A stretch of DNA of 64,000 bases from Ruminococcus sp. Lineage in GTDB: Bacteria > Bacillota > Clostridia > Oscillospirales > Acutalibacteraceae. Position 1 is the first letter of the stretch. Every line of letters begins with the position of its first letter. The notes beneath the pieces are model-generated. The model did no database searches. It was not told the DNA's origin and worked only from the letters and a program-made list of their open reading frames with translations. The stretch lies in the NCBI GenBank assembly GCA_022768065.1, contig JALELS010000014.1, positions 104,448 to 168,447 on the forward strand, given 5' to 3'. Shown here in pieces: positions 25,668 through 34,686 of this stretch. The translations under genes and the position numbers were made by a program.

Positions 25668-26426
25668 TTATTCGCCGAGATACGCCGTGATAACTTCGGG
25701 ATTATTGAGCACATCGGACGTTTTGCCCTGACACAGAACATGACCGAAGTTAAGAACCGTAAGCTCCTCGCATATGCCGGAAACAAGCTTCATATCGTGC
25801 TCTATAAGAAGTATTGTCATATCAAATTCATCGCGGACAAAGCGTATGGTCTCCATAAGCTCCTCGGTCTCGTTGGGATTCATTCCCGCTGCCGGCTCGT
25901 CAAGAAGCAAAAGCTTCGGCTCGGTTGCGAGAGCACGGGCTATTTCAAGCTTGCGCTGCTTGCCGTACGGAAGATTTGACGAAAGGTAAGAAGCCTCTTT
26001 ATCAAGGTCGAAAACCTTTAAAAGCTCCATGGCCTTTTCGTCCATTGCGCGCTCTTTTTTGAAGTATGACGGAAGCTTGAAAATACCTGCCGCCGTACTG
26101 TACTTATAATGATTGTGAAGCCCTACCTTAACATTATCAAGAACCGACATCTGACCGAAAAGACGGATATTTTGGAAGGTTCTTGCAACGCCTGCCTTGC
26201 ATATATCAATGGTCTTTTTGCCCGTTATAACGGTGCCGTCGAGAGTAGCCTGACCCTCGGTAGGCTTATATACGCCCGTAAGAAGGTTGAATATGGTCGT
26301 TTTGCCTGCGCCGTTCGGCCCTATAAGACCGTAAAGCTCGCCTTTTTCTATTTCTATATTAAAGTCATCGACTGCTTTAAGTCCGCCGAAGGTTATGCTT
26401 AAATTCTTAGCTTCGAGCAATGCCAT
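25668..26426 (-). CDS. livG: Branched-chain amino acid ABC importer ATPase LivG
   Basis: The other Liv ATPase, 252 residues. Walker A is GPNGAGKTT, the atypical signature LPYGKQRKLEIARAL is characteristic of LivG, and Walker B is LLLLDEPAAGMNP. It starts two bases after the livM stop, so coupling is likely. Confidence 0.96.
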   Translation of the reverse strand: MALLEAKNLSITFGGLKAVDDFNIEIEKGELYGLIGPNGAGKTTIFNLLTGVYKPTEGQATLDGTVITGKKTIDICKAGVARTFQNIRLFGQMSVLDNVKVGLHNHYKYSTAAGIFKLPSYFKKERAMDEKAMELLKVFDLDKEASYLSSNLPYGKQRKLEIARALATEPKLLLLDEPAAGMNPNETEELMETIRFVRDEFDMTILLIEHDMKLVSGICEELTVLNFGHVLCQGKTSDVLNNPEVITAYLGE

Positions 26427-26428
26427 AA

Positions 26429-27520
26429 TTACTGCGCCTCCTTTTCGGTCTTACCGTTTTTCTTTTTGAAGAGCTTTTTTATTGAATGAGTCTCCCAAAA
26501 AGCGATTGCCTTGGGGCTTGAAGTCATTATCATCATAACAATAAGTACTATCGCATATATGAGCATTCTGTAATCGCGAAGTCCGCGGAGTACCTCAGGC
26601 AGAGCCGTAAGCACACACGCCGCGATTATTGAACCGCGGATATTGCCTATTCCGCCGAGAACTACAAATACAAGTATCATTATTGACATATTGTAGCCGA
26701 AATTCTTTGATGTTGCGGCAAGCACGTTGAGGTTATGCGAATACAAAACGCCTGCTATGCCTGCGAAGAATGCGGAAAGCGAAAAAGCGATAAGCTTATA
26801 TTTTGTCACGCTTATACCTACCGATTCGGCAGCTATGCGGTTATCGCGCAGAGACATTACCGCTCTGCCGGCACGTGAATGAATAAAGTTGAGAATTACA
26901 AACAGCGTGATAAGAAGAAGAACTATACCTATAACAAATGTTGAATCGTTGGGGGTTCCGGTTATTCCGAGCGGTCCGTTTATAAGAACCGTACCGTCCG
27001 CCTCAAGATTTAAAGACGACTGGCTTGTAAAAGAAGCGTGGATACCGTGGCTGTCATAACCTACATAAATTGTTCCGAGTATGTTCTTGATTATCTCGCC
27101 GAACGCAAGCGTTACTATTGCAAGATAATCTCCCTTTAATCTTAAAACCGGTATACCTATAAGCACACCGAATATTGCAGCGCAAAGTCCGCCGACAAGT
27201 ATGGCGAGCGGGAAACGAATCCATGCGCTTGTAAGAGTATTTTGCGTAACTACCGAGAAAATCGAGCTTGCGTATGCGCCTACACACATAAATCCGGCGT
27301 GGCCGAGCGAAAGCTCACCGAGGTAGCCTACCACCAGGTTCAGCGAAACGGCAAGTATGGAATACATACACAGAGGAACCAAAAGGCCTCTTAAAAGGCT
27401 TGTTATATTTCCCGTGGACTTGAGTATTTCGACCACAGCAAACGCGACTAAAACCATAGCATAGGTTATAAGGTCGCTTCGGGTACTTTTTTTAATGAGT
27501 TTTGATTTTGTTGATGCCAT
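26429..27520 (-). CDS. livM: Branched-chain amino acid ABC importer permease LivM
   Basis: A polytopic permease with the LivM pattern SLNLVVGYLGELSLGHAGFMCVGAY and the cytoplasmic coupling segment RAGRAVMSLRDNRIAAESVG. I start at the ATG at 27520 (MASTKSK), which has GGAGGGT eight bases upstream, so it begins 13 bp after livH ends; the track start 27547 would overlap livH. It is about 363 residues. Confidence 0.95.
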   Translation of the reverse strand: MASTKSKLIKKSTRSDLITYAMVLVAFAVVEILKSTGNITSLLRGLLVPLCMYSILAVSLNLVVGYLGELSLGHAGFMCVGAYASSIFSVVTQNTLTSAWIRFPLAILVGGLCAAIFGVLIGIPVLRLKGDYLAIVTLAFGEIIKNILGTIYVGYDSHGIHASFTSQSSLNLEADGTVLINGPLGITGTPNDSTFVIGIVLLLITLFVILNFIHSRAGRAVMSLRDNRIAAESVGISVTKYKLIAFSLSAFFAGIAGVLYSHNLNVLAATSKNFGYNMSIMILVFVVLGGIGNIRGSIIAACVLTALPEVLRGLRDYRMLIYAIVLIVMMIMTSSPKAIAFWETHSIKKLFKKKNGKTEKEAQ

Positions 27521-27533
27521 TTTTGTACCCTCC

Positions 27534-28415
27534 TTAAACCTTTTCAATGTATTTCTTACCGAGGATACCCGTCGGCTTAACGAGAAGAACTATTATAAGA
27601 ACCGCGAACACGATAGCGTCTGCCATCTGCGACGAAATGTAAGAGCGGCTGAGTATTTCTATAACGCCTATAAGCACACCGCCTATTACCGCGCCCGGAA
27701 TAGAACCGATGCCGCCGAGAACGGCAGCTACGAAAGCTTTGATGCCGGGCATGGCGCCTGTCTGCGATGAAAGCGTGGGATAAGCCGAGCACAAAAGCAC
27801 GCCTGCAACGGCTGCCAGACCCGAACCTATTGCGAACGTAAGAGAAATAGTCGCGTTTACATTTACACCCATAAGCTGAGCCGCTCCCTTATCCTCGGAT
27901 ACGGCGAGCATTGCACGGCCGGGCTTTGTCTTATTTACAAAGAGAGTGAGCGAAACCATTATTATGAGCGAAACTATTATGGTTACTATGGTTTCGGCGC
28001 TTATTGTTATTTTGCCGCCGGCAAGTGTGAGCGCCGGAAGATTTACAATAGAGGTAAAGCTCTTCGCCTGCGAGCCGAAAATCAAAAGTGCCATATTCTG
28101 AAGAAAGTAGCTGACACCTATTGCGGTTATAAGAACGGCAAGAGGAGAAGCGCCTCTTAACGGCTTATAGGCAAATCTTTCTATTGCCATACCGAGCAAG
28201 GTACACGCCGCCATAGATATAACGAGTGCGAGATAAGGATTTACACCGGCGTATGAGGTCAACGCAAATACTATGTATGCACCGACCATTATTACATCGC
28301 CGTGTGCAAAGTTAAGCATTTTGGCGATACCGTAAACCATGGTGTAGCCGAGCGCTATTACGGCATATATACTGCCGAGACTGACGCCGTTTATAAGGTT
28401 TGTTATAAAAGTCAA
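27534..28415 (-). CDS. livH: Branched-chain amino acid ABC importer permease LivH
   Basis: A polytopic permease beginning LTFITNLINGVSLGSIYAVIALGYTMVYG, the LivH hallmark, with RAMLAVSEDKGAAQLMGV as coupling region. Two in-frame TTG codons are possible starts, at 28430 and 28415. The second has GGGGTG seven bases ahead and matches homologue length. Its own promoter (TTGTAA-N17-TATACT) lies between it and the binding-protein gene. Confidence 0.94.
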   Translation of the reverse strand: MTFITNLINGVSLGSIYAVIALGYTMVYGIAKMLNFAHGDVIMVGAYIVFALTSYAGVNPYLALVISMAACTLLGMAIERFAYKPLRGASPLAVLITAIGVSYFLQNMALLIFGSQAKSFTSIVNLPALTLAGGKITISAETIVTIIVSLIIMVSLTLFVNKTKPGRAMLAVSEDKGAAQLMGVNVNATISLTFAIGSGLAAVAGVLLCSAYPTLSSQTGAMPGIKAFVAAVLGGIGSIPGAVIGGVLIGVIEILSRSYISSQMADAIVFAVLIIVLLVKPTGILGKKYIEKV

Positions 28416-28461
28416 TTTACTGCACCCCAAACTAAAAATGTTTCTTGTTTAAAATACAAAT

Positions 28462-28490
28462 AGTATAACATATCCTCTTTGCCATTACAA
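28462..28490 (-). promoter_or_regulatory. Internal promoter ahead of livH
   Basis: Minus strand TTGTAA (28485-28490), 17 bases, TATACT (28462-28467). It lies downstream of the terminator that follows the binding-protein gene, so the permease and ATPase genes can be transcribed apart. Confidence 0.55.
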
Positions 28491-28577
28491 CGAGAAAAAT
28501 ATGCAAAAATGAATAATCAGGCGGCGCGCTTTTCATTATATTTCACCCAATTAAAGCGATAATGCAGGAAACAAAAA

Positions 28578-28604
28578 GGGTCGGCAGCCGTAAGCTGCCG
28601 ACCC
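28578..28604 (-). terminator. Terminator after the Liv binding-protein gene
   Basis: GGGTCGGCAGC-TTAC-GGCTGCCGACCC followed by TTTTTGTTT on the minus strand. It should make the binding protein more abundant than the membrane parts. Confidence 0.9.
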
Positions 28605-28628
28605 GTATTCAGCCTTTAACCGAGGAAA

Positions 28629-29807
28629 TCAGTCCATCGGCTGATATTCGCCGTTTTCAATCTTAACCGCTTTCGGCTCTTTGTTTACTTCGCCTGTTGC
28701 TTTCCAGGTCATACCTGAACCTGTTACACCGTCAACGGTGATTTCGGTCATAGCGCCCTTGAGAGCATCGCAGATAGCGGAAACACTCATGTCGCCTGTA
28801 ACGCCTGCTTTTTCGGCAGCAGCCTTTACAATGTAAACAGCGTCATATGCGTCTGCTGCGAACTGGTTAAGAGTGGACGGGTCAAACTTTGCATTGTAAG
28901 CAGCAACGAACTTCTTGGTTGTCTCATCCGTAGCGTTAGCCGCAAACGGGGTAAGAAGCATTACGTTTTCTGCAAGAGACTTGTCAAAGTTTTCGATGTT
29001 AAGAAGTCCGTCAAGACCGTCGCAACCGAAGAACTTAGCTGTGATGCCTGCATTCTTAGCCTGAGAAAGGATAAGAGAAGCTTCCTGATAGTAAATCGGA
29101 AGGAATATAAGCTCGGCGCCCAAAGCCTTAATCTTTGAAAGCTGTGAAGAGAAGTCCTGCTTGCTGTCGCTTGTAAATGCCTCGGAATCAACAAGGTCAA
29201 GACCTTTTACTGCTGCCTCAGCCTTGAAGTTATCGTAAATACCCGAAGAATAAGCGTCGGAGCTGTTATAGATAACAGCAACCTTTGTAGCAAGACCCTT
29301 GCTTGCAATATAGTCTGCGGAAGCAGTACCCTGGTTGGGGTCTGTGAAGCAAACCTGGAAGCAGTTGTCGTTTGCAATTACCTTAGCTGCCGAAGCAGAA
29401 GGTGTAATCTGGAACATATTGTCTGCCTTAGTCTGGCTGATAACGGAAAGGCAAGCGCCTGTGGTAACCGTGCCTATAAATACCTGCATACCGTTATCTT
29501 TAAGGGTGTTGTATGCGTTTACTGATTTCTCGGCATCGGCTTCGTCGTCCTCCATCTGGAACTCAAGCTTCATACCGTTTACGCCGCCTGCAGCGTTAAT
29601 TTCGTCAACAGCAAGCTGTATACCGTTTTTAACGGCAATACCGTAAGCTGCCGCGTCACCTGTGAGCGGTCCGCTGGAACCTATTTTAAGGGTTTTACCG
29701 TCTGAAGAGCTGCTGCCGGTTCCCTTACTGCCGCAAGCCGTAAAGCAAGCTGCAAGGAAAGTCAAAGCAAGAACTGCTGCCAGAACTTTTTTCAATGACA
29801 TTTTCAT
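28629..29807 (-). CDS. livK: Branched-chain amino acid substrate-binding lipoprotein
   Basis: The periplasmic-binding-fold component of the Liv importer, anchored as a lipoprotein. The signal ends at FTACGS and is followed by a Gly/Ser linker, then LKIGSSGPLTGDAAAYG, the usual type I binding-fold start. I start at the ATG at 29807 behind AGGAGG; the track start 29978 is upstream of the promoter. The mature length fits LivJ/LivK. Specificity for Leu/Ile/Val is inferred from the operon. Confidence 0.94.
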   Translation of the reverse strand: MKMSLKKVLAAVLALTFLAACFTACGSKGTGSSSSDGKTLKIGSSGPLTGDAAAYGIAVKNGIQLAVDEINAAGGVNGMKLEFQMEDDEADAEKSVNAYNTLKDNGMQVFIGTVTTGACLSVISQTKADNMFQITPSASAAKVIANDNCFQVCFTDPNQGTASADYIASKGLATKVAVIYNSSDAYSSGIYDNFKAEAAVKGLDLVDSEAFTSDSKQDFSSQLSKIKALGAELIFLPIYYQEASLILSQAKNAGITAKFFGCDGLDGLLNIENFDKSLAENVMLLTPFAANATDETTKKFVAAYNAKFDPSTLNQFAADAYDAVYIVKAAAEKAGVTGDMSVSAICDALKGAMTEITVDGVTGSGMTWKATGEVNKEPKAVKIENGEYQPMD

Positions 29808-29880
29808 AAAATGACCTCCTGTAGCTAATTTTGCAAGATTTAAAAGCCAATCCTGCAATAAATCATTTATGATGAAAAAT

Positions 29881-29909
29881 ATCTTACACGCAAAATTAGG
29901 TTTTGTCAA
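29881..29909 (-). promoter_or_regulatory. Promoter of the livK gene
   Basis: Minus strand TTGACA (29904-29909), 17 bases, TAAGAT (29881-29886), about 75 bp before the start codon. Confidence 0.75.
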
Positions 29910-29947
29910 TAAATTATAGAAATTTAGCCGCGAAAAGGTGACGAAGT

Positions 29948-29977
29948 TGCACAAATAAGTTGTTTTCTTTTTGTGCA
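29948..29977. promoter_or_regulatory. Inverted repeat between the livK and azlC promoters
   Basis: TGCACAAA and TTTGTGCA are separated by 14 bases and sit between the divergent promoters of the Leu/Ile/Val importer and the AzlCD exporter. A shared amino-acid-responsive regulator could bind here; this is inference. Confidence 0.45.
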
Positions 29978-29991
29978 CTTTTAAAAAGTCG

Positions 29992-30053
29992 TTGATTTTC
30001 TCGTTTTTTATGCTAAAATCTATACAGCGTTACCCCTAAAGGCAGTAACGCTG
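29992..30053 (+). promoter_or_regulatory. azlCD promoter and 5' leader hairpin
   Basis: TTGATT (29992-29997), 16 bases, TAAAAT (30014-30019). The transcript would begin just before a 9-bp perfect hairpin, CAGCGTTAC ... GTAACGCTG (30025-30053), that ends eight bases before the GGGAG site. Confidence 0.55.
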
Positions 30054-30073
30054 TTATTTGGGAGATGTTAATT

Positions 30074-30778
30074 TTGGAAAAACATAAAAAGGCATTACGG
30101 GCGGCATTCCCCGTCACGCTTCCGATACTTGCCGGATTTTTATTTCTCGGAACGGCATACGGCATACTTATGGTAACGAGCGGTTTTTCGCCGATTCTTG
30201 CCATACTTATGAGCCTTTTGGTTTTTGCCGGTTCAATGCAATATGTAGCCGTAAACCTGCTTTTGGGCGCTTTTAATCCGCTTAGCGCCTTTTTGCTTGC
30301 ATTTACGGTAAACGCCCGTCACCTTTTTTACGGAATATCCATGCTCGACAGACTGAAAAAAACGGGCCGTGCGAAACCTATTATTATTTTCACGATGTGT
30401 GACGAAACATTTTCGGTTCTCTGCGGCACAACACCGCCGGACGATGTAGATGACACTCTTTTTATGTTGTTTGTTTCGCTGCTGGATTATTTCTATTGGG
30501 CGGCAGGTACGGCTCTCGGCGCGCTCGCAGGAAGCTTTATTACATTTAATACCGAGGGATTGGATTTTGCGCTCACGGCGCTGTTTATTGTTATATTCGT
30601 AAATCAATGGAAAGAGAGCAAAAACCACATTCCGACTCTGCTCGGACTTTTTGCAAGCATAATCTGTCTTATTGTCTTCGGTTCGCAAAACTTCCTGATA
30701 CCGTCAATGGTACTTATTACGGTATCGTTATTTGCCTACAAGCCTTTATACAATAAAAAGGAGGCGGTTAAGCAATGA
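30074..30778 (+). CDS. azlC: Branched-chain amino acid exporter large subunit AzlC
   Basis: AzlC forms with AzlD an exporter of branched-chain amino acids and analogues such as azaleucine. ALRAAFPVTLPILAGFLFLGTAYGIL is the family N-terminus, and NARHLFYGISML is conserved. I prefer the TTG at 30074: GGGAG lies nine bases ahead of it but directly against the ATG at 30065. About 234 residues. It overlaps azlD by four bases and is divergent from the Liv importer. Confidence 0.92.
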   Translation: MEKHKKALRAAFPVTLPILAGFLFLGTAYGILMVTSGFSPILAILMSLLVFAGSMQYVAVNLLLGAFNPLSAFLLAFTVNARHLFYGISMLDRLKKTGRAKPIIIFTMCDETFSVLCGTTPPDDVDDTLFMLFVSLLDYFYWAAGTALGALAGSFITFNTEGLDFALTALFIVIFVNQWKESKNHIPTLLGLFASIICLIVFGSQNFLIPSMVLITVSLFAYKPLYNKKEAVKQ

Positions 30779-31104
30779 CGCAAAAGCAGATAATTATAAC
30801 CGTACTCGCAATTATGGCGGCTACGATGCTTACAAGATTTTTGCCCGTAATTCTGTTCGGCAAGAGCAAAACCACTCCGAAATTTATAGAATATCTCGGC
30901 AAAACCCTCCCCTATGCCGCCATAGCGCTGCTTGTTGTATATTGCTATAAGGGACTCTCTTTTTCGGCGCCTAAGGATTATTTGCCGATGCTGGTAGCCG
31001 GTGCCGCAACGATGGTTCTGCACTTTTTAAAAGGAAACACATTTTTAAGTATCGGCGTCGGAACTGCAATTTATATGCTGCTCGTGCAGGTCGTTTTCAA
31101 ATAG
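30775..31104 (+). CDS. azlD: Branched-chain amino acid exporter small subunit AzlD
   Basis: The 109-residue small membrane partner of AzlC, with about three to four TM helices. MAATMLTRFLPVILFG and FIEYLGKTLPYAAIALLVVY are typical of the AzlD family. It is coupled to azlC by ATGA overlap. Confidence 0.92.
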   Translation: MTQKQIIITVLAIMAATMLTRFLPVILFGKSKTTPKFIEYLGKTLPYAAIALLVVYCYKGLSFSAPKDYLPMLVAGAATMVLHFLKGNTFLSIGVGTAIYMLLVQVVFK

Positions 31105-31161
31105 TCGGCCGGAATATCGAAAAATACCGACACATTCAAAGATGCCGTTATAAAAAGCAAG

Positions 31162-31187
31162 GAGCCATGGGAAAATACCCACGGCTC
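31162..31187. terminator. Bidirectional terminator after azlD
   Basis: GAGCCATGGG-AAAAT-ACCCACGGCTC followed by TTTGCTTT on the plus strand, and by CTTGCTTTTTA on the minus strand for the converging small gene. Confidence 0.75.
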
Positions 31188-31219
31188 TTTGCTTTAAGAC
31201 TTTATATAAACATGGAAGA

Positions 31220-31462
31220 TTACGCCACGTGGAAGCTGCCTCTCTCGGCACCTTTTCTGCCGCCGTCAACAAGCTTGAATTCACGGTTTTTACGCATCTG
31301 CTCAATGCGCTTTTTTCTCTTGTATCTGCGATAATTGACAACTATAATCATTTTAACCTTTTGCTCAAAGGCGATGAACTTATCCTCCTTATAAAATCCG
31401 TATATAAGAAAGATAATAACTGCGAGCTCTATCATAGAAGAAATGGCTGTGAATGCTGACAT
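31220..31462 (-). CDS. Small single-TM protein with basic tail, possibly LexA-controlled
   Basis: An 80-residue protein I do not recognise. One hydrophobic helix at about 8-22 (SSMIELAVIIFLIYGFY) is followed by a strongly basic stretch (NYRRYKRKKRIEQMRKNR) that should lie in the cytoplasm. The ATG at 31462 has GGAGG eight bases upstream. Its promoter has perfect boxes (TTGACA-N16-TATAAT) and is bracketed by two near-LexA sites. Small one-helix proteins are often SOS division inhibitors (SidA, YneA class), but no homology to them is visible. Confidence 0.7.
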   Translation of the reverse strand: MSAFTAISSMIELAVIIFLIYGFYKEDKFIAFEQKVKMIIVVNYRRYKRKKRIEQMRKNREFKLVDGGRKGAERGSFHVA

Positions 31463-31792
31463 ATTCAGGACCTCCGGTTATTCAGAACATTTGTTTGTTT
31501 TTCATTACACCCTTATTATACCAACAATTTATGTTTTGTCAATACAAATGTTCGGATTTTTTCGGTATGTAAGTCCCAAAAGTAGGACATTTGCATGGCA
31601 AAACTGTTACTTTTTTCTTTGCAAATGTATAATACCACAATATATAGTGTTAGTCAACACTTCAGACACAACTTATGCTATTTATACATAAAACGACCAA
31701 ATAATTGTTTGTTCGGTATTTATTATAAATAATATTTATGGTACAATAATACGGTCAGATATATGCAATTACAGTAAGGAACGGTAAAAGAA
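31463..31792. other. 330-bp intergenic region between the small TM gene and obg
   Basis: Holds the minus-strand promoter and LexA-like boxes near its left end, then AT-rich sequence. A weak TACAAT at 31742-31747 could be the -10 box of obg, with no good -35. I see no RNA gene or ORF in the rest. Confidence 0.6.
31485..31555. promoter_or_regulatory. Promoter with flanking LexA-like boxes
   Basis: Minus strand TTGACA (31537-31542), 16 bases, TATAAT (31515-31520). CAAACAAATGTTCT just past the start site and CGAACATTTGTAT just upstream of -35 resemble the Firmicutes LexA box CGAACRNRYGTTYG. Together GAACATTTGT (31485-31494) and ACAAATGTTC (31544-31553) are an exact 10-bp inverted repeat. Confidence 0.55.
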
Positions 31793-33064
31793 ATGTTCGT
31801 AGATATAGCTAAGATAAATATTAAAGCAGGCAACGGCGGCAACGGCGCGGTTGCTTTTCACAGAGAAAAATATGTTGCGGCAGGCGGCCCGGACGGCGGC
31901 GACGGCGGCAGAGGCGGAAACATAGTCTTTCAGGTAGACGACAGCTTGGCGACGCTGTCGGACTTCAGATATAAAAGAAAATACAAGGCTCCGAACGGCG
32001 AGGACGGCAGAGGCGCAAGACAAAACGGCAAAAAAGGACAGGACCTTATAATCCGTGTTCCGCGCGGTACGGTTATACGCGAAGTGACAAGCGGAACAAT
32101 TATGGCGGATATGTCAACCGATGAACCGTTTATAGCGGCAAAGGGCGGCAAAGGCGGATGGGGAAATTCTCATTTTGCCACATCGACCCGTCAAACTCCG
32201 CGCTTTGCAAAAAGCGGCGCTCCGGGCGAGGAATGGGATATTTCGCTTGAGCTGAAGCTCATTGCCGATGTCGGTCTTATAGGCTTTCCGAACGTCGGAA
32301 AATCCTCGCTTTTGTCCGTAGTGAGCGAAGCAAAGCCAATTATAGGCGATTATCACTTCACAACTATAATACCCGTTCTCGGTGTTGTTACCATGGGTCC
32401 CGAGCAGAGCTTTGTAATGGCTGATATTCCGGGGCTTATTGAGGGCGCCGCGGACGGCGTGGGTCTCGGTCACGAATTTTTAAAGCATATAGAGCGTTGC
32501 CGTATGCTGGTGCACGTAGTCGACGTTGCCGGCAGCGAGGGAAGAGACCCGAAAGAGGATTTTGAAAAAATAAACGAAGAGCTCGTAAAATTCAATCCAG
32601 AGCTCGCCAAATGCCCGCAGATAGTGGCAGGAAACAAAATAGATCTTGCAACCGACGAGCAGCTTGAGGATTTCAAGAACTTCGTTGAGAAAAAGGGTCT
32701 GCCCTACTTCCCGATAGTAGCGCCGATAAAATACGGCACAAAAGAGCTTATAAATGCGGTTGCCGAAAAGCTCTCTACCCTGCCGCCCGTAAAAAAATAC
32801 GAGGCGGAGGAAATACCGCTTTCGGTACTTGAAAGCAAAAAGAACGACGGCTTTAAGGTCACCGTAAACGACGGAGTATATTCTGTTGAGGCGGATTGGC
32901 TTTACAGGATACTTTCAAAGACCGACCTTGACGACTACGCGTCGCTCCAATATTTCCAAACGGTTCTTAAATCAAGCGGAATAATCGACGAACTGGTAAA
33001 ACAGGGAATTCAGGAGGGCGACACCGTTTCGATTTATGACCTTGAATTTGATTATGTACCGTAA
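31793..33064 (+). CDS. obg: Ribosome-associated GTPase Obg
   Basis: Obg/CgtA acts in 50S assembly and stress and sporulation signalling. The Gly-rich OBG fold begins FVDIAKINIKAGNGGNGAVAFHREK. The G domain follows with GFPNVGKSSLL and a C-terminal OCT domain from about 345. The length is 423 residues. It is 27 bp upstream of yifB. Confidence 0.97.
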   Translation: MFVDIAKINIKAGNGGNGAVAFHREKYVAAGGPDGGDGGRGGNIVFQVDDSLATLSDFRYKRKYKAPNGEDGRGARQNGKKGQDLIIRVPRGTVIREVTSGTIMADMSTDEPFIAAKGGKGGWGNSHFATSTRQTPRFAKSGAPGEEWDISLELKLIADVGLIGFPNVGKSSLLSVVSEAKPIIGDYHFTTIIPVLGVVTMGPEQSFVMADIPGLIEGAADGVGLGHEFLKHIERCRMLVHVVDVAGSEGRDPKEDFEKINEELVKFNPELAKCPQIVAGNKIDLATDEQLEDFKNFVEKKGLPYFPIVAPIKYGTKELINAVAEKLSTLPPVKKYEAEEIPLSVLESKKNDGFKVTVNDGVYSVEADWLYRILSKTDLDDYASLQYFQTVLKSSGIIDELVKQGIQEGDTVSIYDLEFDYVP

Positions 33065-33090
33065 AACAACGGTATAAAAGGGGTATAAAA

Positions 33091-34623
33091 ATGTTTGCTA
33101 AAATCATAAGCGTCGGGCTTTTCGGTATGGAAGCCTATATGACGGGAGTTGAAGCCGATATTTCGGGCGGCATGCCGCGCTTTGACGTTGTAGGACTTCC
33201 CGATACGGCAGTCAGCGAGAGCCGCGAAAGAGTCCGCTCCGCCATTAAAAATAACGGATTTGACTTTCCGCCGTCACGCATTACAATAAATCTCGCACCG
33301 GCGGACATAAAAAAAGAGGGGCCGATTTACGACCTGCCCATTCTTATAGCAATACTTAAATCCACGGGGCAGCTATCCTGCGATACCGACAGCTCGGCTT
33401 TTTTGGGAGAGCTGTCGTTAAACGGCGAGGTGCGCAGAATTAACGGCGTTTTGCCGATGGTTATTAAAGCACAGCGTTGCGGTGTTAAGGAAATATATAT
33501 TCCCGCTCCGAACGCTGCCGAGGGCGCTGTTGTGCGCGGCATAACCGTATATCCCGTAAGGAACATCGGGCAGTTGCTGTCACATCTCACGGGCGGAGAA
33601 AAAATAACACCCGTTTCCGAATCCGATTTCAAATCTTACAGCCTACCCGATAATCTGCCGGATTTCTCCGACGTCAAGGGTCAGCACGAAGCTAAAAGAG
33701 CCTTAGAAGTTGCCGCCGCAGGCGGACACAATGTTATGATGATAGGGCCTCCGGGCTCGGGTAAGAGTATGCTCGCAAAACGCATACCGTCAATCTTGCC
33801 CGATATGACATTTGAAGAATCGCTTGAAACAACCAACATATACTCGGTAGCGGGAGTTTTGCCCAAGGGAATATCCCTTATAAAAGCGCGTCCTTTCCGC
33901 TCGCCGCACCACACCGTCTCCCCTGCCGGACTTTCCGGAGGCGGCACGGTACCGCGCCCGGGTGAAATATCCTTAGCGCATAACGGCGTACTGTTTCTTG
34001 ACGAGTTACCCGAATTTTCGAGAACGTCAATGGAGGTTTTACGTCAGCCGATAGAGGACGGTAAAATAACAATAGCGCGCGTTGCCGCAACATTTTCATA
34101 TCCTTGCAGCGTTATGCTTGTATGCGCCATGAACCCGTGTCCGTGCGGTTACTTCGGACATCCGACAAGAAAATGCACCTGTCCGAAGGGCGCGCCGCAA
34201 AAATATCTGTCAAGGGTATCGGGTCCTCTGCTTGACAGGCTTGACATACATATTGAGGTTCCGCCGGTTGATTTTGACGCCCTCTCGCAAAAGGAAGGCT
34301 CCGAAGAATGCTCTTCCGAAATTAAGACAAGAGTCAACAAGGCAAGAGAAATTCAGCGCCGCCGCTTTAAGGGGACAAGCGTCACCTGCAACGCTAAAAT
34401 GGATTCTGCACTCACAAGAAAATACTGTATTATGACCACGGCAGCGGCCAACATACTGCGGCTCTCATTCGACAAATTGGGTCTTTCGGCAAGAGCCTAT
34501 GACAAGGTGCTGAGAGTGGCAAGAACAATAGCCGACCTTGACGGCAGCGACGTGATAGACACCAAGCATATAGCCGAGGCGGTACAATACAGAAGTCTCG
34601 ACCGAAAATTCTGGAAGGAATAA
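33091..34623 (+). CDS. yifB: Mg-chelatase-like AAA ATPase YifB/ComM family
   Basis: A ComM/YifB-type AAA+ protein; ComM is a branch-migration helicase used in transformation of some species. An N-terminal Lon-protease-like ChlI fold (MPRFDVVGLPDTAVSESRERVR) precedes the AAA core with Walker A GPPGSGKSMLA and a zinc-type CPCGYFGHPTRKCTC. The length of 510 residues is standard. It is followed by a bidirectional terminator. Confidence 0.94.
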   Translation: MFAKIISVGLFGMEAYMTGVEADISGGMPRFDVVGLPDTAVSESRERVRSAIKNNGFDFPPSRITINLAPADIKKEGPIYDLPILIAILKSTGQLSCDTDSSAFLGELSLNGEVRRINGVLPMVIKAQRCGVKEIYIPAPNAAEGAVVRGITVYPVRNIGQLLSHLTGGEKITPVSESDFKSYSLPDNLPDFSDVKGQHEAKRALEVAAAGGHNVMMIGPPGSGKSMLAKRIPSILPDMTFEESLETTNIYSVAGVLPKGISLIKARPFRSPHHTVSPAGLSGGGTVPRPGEISLAHNGVLFLDELPEFSRTSMEVLRQPIEDGKITIARVAATFSYPCSVMLVCAMNPCPCGYFGHPTRKCTCPKGAPQKYLSRVSGPLLDRLDIHIEVPPVDFDALSQKEGSEECSSEIKTRVNKAREIQRRRFKGTSVTCNAKMDSALTRKYCIMTTAAANILRLSFDKLGLSARAYDKVLRVARTIADLDGSDVIDTKHIAEAVQYRSLDRKFWKE

Positions 34624-34638
34624 ATAAACGCAATACAA

Positions 34639-34670
34639 AACGGCTGTAAGGGCAAATCTTACAGCCGTTA
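34639..34670. terminator. Bidirectional terminator after yifB
   Basis: AACGGCTGTAAG ... CTTACAGCCGTT is a perfect 12-bp stem with T-rich sequence on both sides. It separates two convergent genes. Confidence 0.85.
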
Positions 34671-34686
34671 ATTTTATTGTTCTTTT

